Shown here: positions 60,204-64,000 of the stretch, piece after piece
How positions within the stretch are numbered: position 1 is the first letter of the stretch
Layout of the letters: the number at the start of each line of letters is the position of its first letter
NCBI GenBank assembly: GCA_951640195.1
Contig: OX621170.1
Location: 496,001-560,000 of the forward strand
Direction of reading: 5' to 3'
DNA: 64,000 nucleotides
From: Porpolomopsis calyptriformis
Lineage: Eukaryota; Basidiomycota; Agaricomycetes; Agaricales; Hygrophoraceae
The notes under the pieces: model-generated
Database searches by the model: none
Seen by the model: the letters and a program-made list of their open reading frames with translations, nothing else
Told to the model about the DNA's origin: nothing
Made by a program: the position numbers and the translations under genes

Positions 60204-63200
60204 CTAGAAAATATTATACAAGCGAGCGAGGGGAAGCCTCTCCGCAGGCGCAACGTCTCCGAGGACGCCATCCACGCGCACCTCATAGCTCTCTGGGTCA
60301 ACACTCATCTTTGGGGTCGCGTGGTTCCACTTCATGTCCTGCTTTGTCACGTTACGGCAGTGTCGTACAGCTTCGATGCGTTTGGAGAGATTGTAAGCAG
60401 CGACAGTTCCAGAGGAGATAGAGATTTGAGAAACAAAAGAAACAGAGTTCAGCGCTGCAGAAGCCGCCTTGGAGCCCCACATAGGCTTGGAGAAGGAGGG
60501 TTGGACGGTGGGAATGGATGCATTGGCGTCCCCCATCTGAGAACTATGGTCAATAGATTATCCTCTCATCGCGAAGAAACAAAGTACTTGTGCCAAGGCA
60601 ATAACACCCGATTTCAACACCATCTCAGGTTTCGCGCCGAAATTCTCGGGCTTCCAGAGTACAAGATCCGCCAGGGTACCCACCGCCACATGGCCAACGA
60701 GATGGCTGATTCCATGCGTTACCGCGCTAAACAGGGCGTGAGTTCTTGCTTGGGTAAAAGTGACAAACTCAACGAATCTTACGGATTGATTGTGTATTTT
60801 GCTACATACCGTTTGACTCGCATGTTGTCCCGCTTTTCGAGATCGCCCAAAGAGGAGAGGGGACCTCGGAGCTGTCTCATCTTGCTGGCTGTTCTCCAAG
60901 TCCGGCTAACAACCTCCCCTACGCGACCCATTGCTTGAGAATCTGAGCTAATCATAGAAATAGCACCAATGTCGTGAAGAAAGTCCTCAGCTGCTATGGT
61001 CTCTGCACGGATACGAGATTCGGCAAAGGCAAGATCTTCGGGGATCGATTTGTCCAAGTGGTGACAAACCATGAGCATCTTGTAAAAAAAAAAATGAACA
61101 TAAGAATTCGAATGATCGAGGGTTATCCTATCTCTTACGTCGAGATGTTCGTCTAAAGTGTTGTTTGTATAAGGCCTGGTCGGATTGGTGGACGAAGGGA
61201 GAACATTATTTTGTCCGCAAACAACGATAATGTCAGGCGCATGTCCGCCGCCTGAGAAGTTATCAGTTTAGCGTAGGGCTAGTAGGGATCCAAGGCACTC
61301 ACCAGCGCCTTCAGTGTGGTATGTATGGATGGTACGCTCTCCAAATGCAGCAATTGTACCTGAATCACGGTCAAAACCCTTGTCAAATCCGTCGCTACAG
61401 AACTCGTACTTTCGACAAAACCGCTTTCATTCAAGGTGTCGGTGTGAATGTTAACCTAGAACCATTGTCAGCAGCATAATTTAAGTGGATATCAATGATC
61501 TGACTGACCTGAACATCATACTTATCACCAACATCCAAACAATTGACGATCGCCGCGGGAGTGGTTCCCCAGTCCTCGTGCAACTTCAGTCCAACAGCGC
61601 CAGCTTTGACGATATCTTCCAAAGCTCTAGGCCCAGCATCGTTACCTTTACCCGTGAAGCCAAAATTCATCGGTAAGCCGTCCGTCGCTGCCAACATATG
61701 TTTCATATAGAAGGGGCTGGGGGTGCATGTCGTCGCGTTTGTACCAGCACTTGGGCCCGTTCCGCCACCAATCATGGTGGTTGTACCAGCTGCCAGTGCT
61801 TCCTCCACCTGCTGAGGGCATATATAGTGGACATGTGCGTCAATTGCGCCAGCTGTCACTATTAGTTTCTCGCCAGCGATGACTTCAGTGGATGACCCGA
61901 TAATGAGCGACGGATGCACGTTTGCCATGACATCTGGGTTTCCGGCTTTCCCGATGCCCACAATGCATCCGTCTTTGACGCCTATGTCTGCCTAAAGGCA
62001 CATAATTCGACAATGAGGCAACCTGGTCCTGAAAGCTGACCCCACCTTGTAAATCCCAGACCAGTCAACAATCAATGCGTTGGTGATGACAAGATCTAGA
62101 GCGTCCGATGCTGATCGATTCGTTGCTTGGCCCATACCTTCACGGATCGTCTTCCCTGAATGGAAAGGATCATGATTATAAGAAATTAGAATGTATCGAG
62201 TCATACCTCCACCGAATTTTACCTCATCCCCGTAGACGGTCTAATCCCCGGAAAATAAATGGGTTTAGAAGATCAGGAGGTCAAGGACATACCTCATCTT
62301 TTTCTACTTCGATCCAAAGTCCCGTGTCCCCTAAACGGACCTTATCACCCACTGTAGGACCGTACATAGAGATGTACGCTTCCCTGCCGATGTCAGTATC
62401 CACATTGACCTCCAGTGCCCCTGGCTCGGGGACATGCCCGAAGCCCTTTTGGACCAGGCCTTTTACGATGTCATCAGCCCTCTTAAGATCCACCACGCCA
62501 GAAGCAAGACCATTCCCTCCTGATATAAATTTTGCACCGCCAATGACGCAAAGTGTCACGGTCCGAACATCTCCAGGTTCGAACCGAACGGCAGTTCCGG
62601 ATGGAATATCGAGTCGCTTGCCGTAAGCCTTGCGGCGATCAAACGACAGAGCACGGTTTGTTTCAATGAAATGATAATGAGATCCTATCTGTACAGAGAT
62701 CCAGTCTCAGTCGATGTAAGAGAAGAAGAATCAACACATACTTGGATCGGGCGATCACCAGTGTTGGTAACTTTCAGCTTGATGCGTTCTCTACCGCGAT
62801 TGATGACGATCCTTTCATGTTTGGCTATGATCGCGCCAGGCAACCTTTCACGATCGTATTCTGATGTGTCGACGACCGGGAATAGGTTCTGGGATGGAAT
62901 AGGTAGGAATGAACCGTAGAGAGCTGCTTCGAGGTTTCCTGACTCGGTGCAGATGGGATCGTGGACGGTCACAAGAAAAACGCTAGTGTTGATGTGTTAG
63001 AAAGTTCGCTAATTTCCAAAAGGGTCGTTGACCATACCCATCATGGAATGTCCCTTCCACTTGAATTTGGTGAAGCAGGCTAGGGACGGATGGCAGGACA
63101 TGCCGTCGACCTAGCAGCGTTTTCCCGTGCTGCATCAATTCGGCGACGGTATGGTAGCCATCGCGAATACGTTCTTGCAGCTGCGAGGCGATTAAAGCAA

Positions 63201-63362
63201 TCGCTTCGGTCTGGTTGAGTTTCAGTCCTCGCGCGAGACGTTTCTGAGCGAGAAATCCAGCCTGTTGGACTACATGTGAACGGTCTAGCCACCAAGGCAG
63301 TTTGGGGGGTATGGAACCTGATGAAGGAGAAGTTTGGTTTCCTCTCGAGGAAGGAGGTGCAT
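60204..63362 (-). CDS. URE1: Urease (single-chain, nickel-dependent)
   Basis: The start at 63362 reads [15 protein letters not shown], spliced to [20 protein letters not shown] (gamma-like region). The beta-like region follows ([30 protein letters not shown]), then the alpha region. Active-site residues are present: the HVH of DAHVHYI, the carbamylated lysine and histidine in GLKLHEDWG, the histidines of THTEGAGGGHAPD (as YHTEGAGGGH), the Cys-His flap MVCHHLD, and the Asp of [13 protein letters not shown]. The C-terminus [18 protein letters not shown] ends at TAG 60204-60206. All introns I checked keep frame. Fungal urease hydrolyses urea to ammonia and carbamate in the cytosol and needs accessory proteins for Ni loading, none of which is in this window. 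Confidence 0.93.
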
Positions 63363-63612
63363 TCTTGGAGGTTTGGTTTGTCACCTTGTGTGATTCTCCA
63401 GAGTTCTCAGGAAGTTTATCATGGGCAAAGTGACTTTGGTGCTCGACACCATGAGAACAACCGTCGAAGCAAACTAATTACAGTGCGTTCGTATGGAGCA
63501 AGTTCAAAACGACGCTATGCACCATTCCCACAACTCGCTTAAGAATTGTGTACTCACGTAGGTTGGGCAATGGCAACGTCCAAGCAACTTTCCATCTCGT
63601 CACAAGTCAACT

Positions 63613-64000
63613 TCACCTGTACCCACCCCATGGCCAGAAAACAGGCACAGTTCTAGAGTGAACACTGTCAGACCCCAACGAAATAAATAAAAAAAGCATG
63701 CCAAGTCACCTTTTATACTCCTGCCATTTGGAATCACCGCCGAACCTCTTATCCCCAGCTTTCTCAAGCGGAGGCACGCCTGAGAGCTAAAGAGTCCAAA
63801 ACCATTCGATACACGATCTCTTGATAGCCGAGCAACTCACTTTCCGAACCAACAACCACGTGAAAAGCGGGCTCACAGCAGCCAGAGCCACGGTCCCTGA
63901 CGGGAAGTACGCAGTTTGTAGCGTTGGAGTAGACAATGCCCATATTGCAGTCCAAACACCAACCTCACCGAGGTAACTATGTGGTAGAGAGAGTAGTATG
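63613..64000 (-). CDS. DUF1295 / steroid-reductase-like membrane protein, 3' end
   Basis: Partial at the right edge. Two or three exons read YLGEVGVWTAIWALSTPTLQ, TAYFPSGTVALAAVSPLFTWLLVRK, LSGVPPLEKAGDKRFGGDSKWQEYKR and TVPVFWPWGGYR, ending at TGA 63613-63615. The chain FPSG..ALAAVSPLFT, GVPPLE and DSKW.EYK is typical of the C-terminal part of DUF1295 proteins (3-oxo-5-alpha-steroid 4-dehydrogenase-like, ER membrane). The window edge falls in an intron, so the N-terminal membrane part is not visible. Substrate unknown. Confidence 0.85.

Overview
This window is nuclear DNA from a filamentous basidiomycete, most likely an Agaricomycete. Almost every gene is interrupted by several short introns (about 45-65 nt, mostly GT-AG, a few GC-AG). 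The house-keeping genes are fungal (MEX67, VPS39, IPI1, ERG3, SPT2, a single-chain urease). The accessory genes are types that expand in Agaricomycetes: NACHT-WD40, NACHT-ankyrin and NB-ARC-TPR STAND proteins and FunK1-like kinases. I do not assign a species.

Layout. 1-653: 5' part of an unknown gene. 1267-14124: two near-duplicate NLR genes (A and B, + strand) with a broken NACHT-ankyrin gene between them on the other strand. 14685-31435: conserved genes, namely a serine/proline-rich protein, an AT-hook/Myb-like protein, the mRNA exporter MEX67, an ankyrin protein, two small unknowns and the HOPS subunit VPS39. 31518-34705: tRNA-Ala, an NLR relic, a large unknown protein and a second NLR relic. 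34796-39311: a perfect 36-bp inverted repeat next to a third NLR (C, - strand). 39535-52326: IPI1, ERG3, a DENND6-like DENN protein, a CPSF6-like RRM protein, SPT2 and an MFS transporter. 52894-59809: an unknown gene, two tandem degenerate FunK1-like genes, an NB-ARC-TPR NLR and an unknown gene. 60204-64000: urease and the 3' end of a DUF1295 family gene.

The accessory theme is intracellular immunity or programmed cell death. NLRs A, B and C share one architecture: a helical N-terminus like the MLKL four-helix domain, a heptad-repeat coiled coil, NACHT, then 12 near-identical 42-residue WD40 repeats plus a degenerate tail. The coiled coil has 5 heptads in A, 2 in B and 0 in C, while the WD40 number stays at 12. 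Together with a converted NACHT tract, a pseudogene and two exon-1 relics, this shows a STAND cluster under active birth, death and recombination. Three STAND loci of other classes share a short N-terminal G-x-D-Q-x-N motif, which I flag as a possible oligomerisation or amyloid signalling element. All coordinates, splice sites and reading-phase checks come from reading the sequence by eye; family assignments come from recognised motifs, not from searches.
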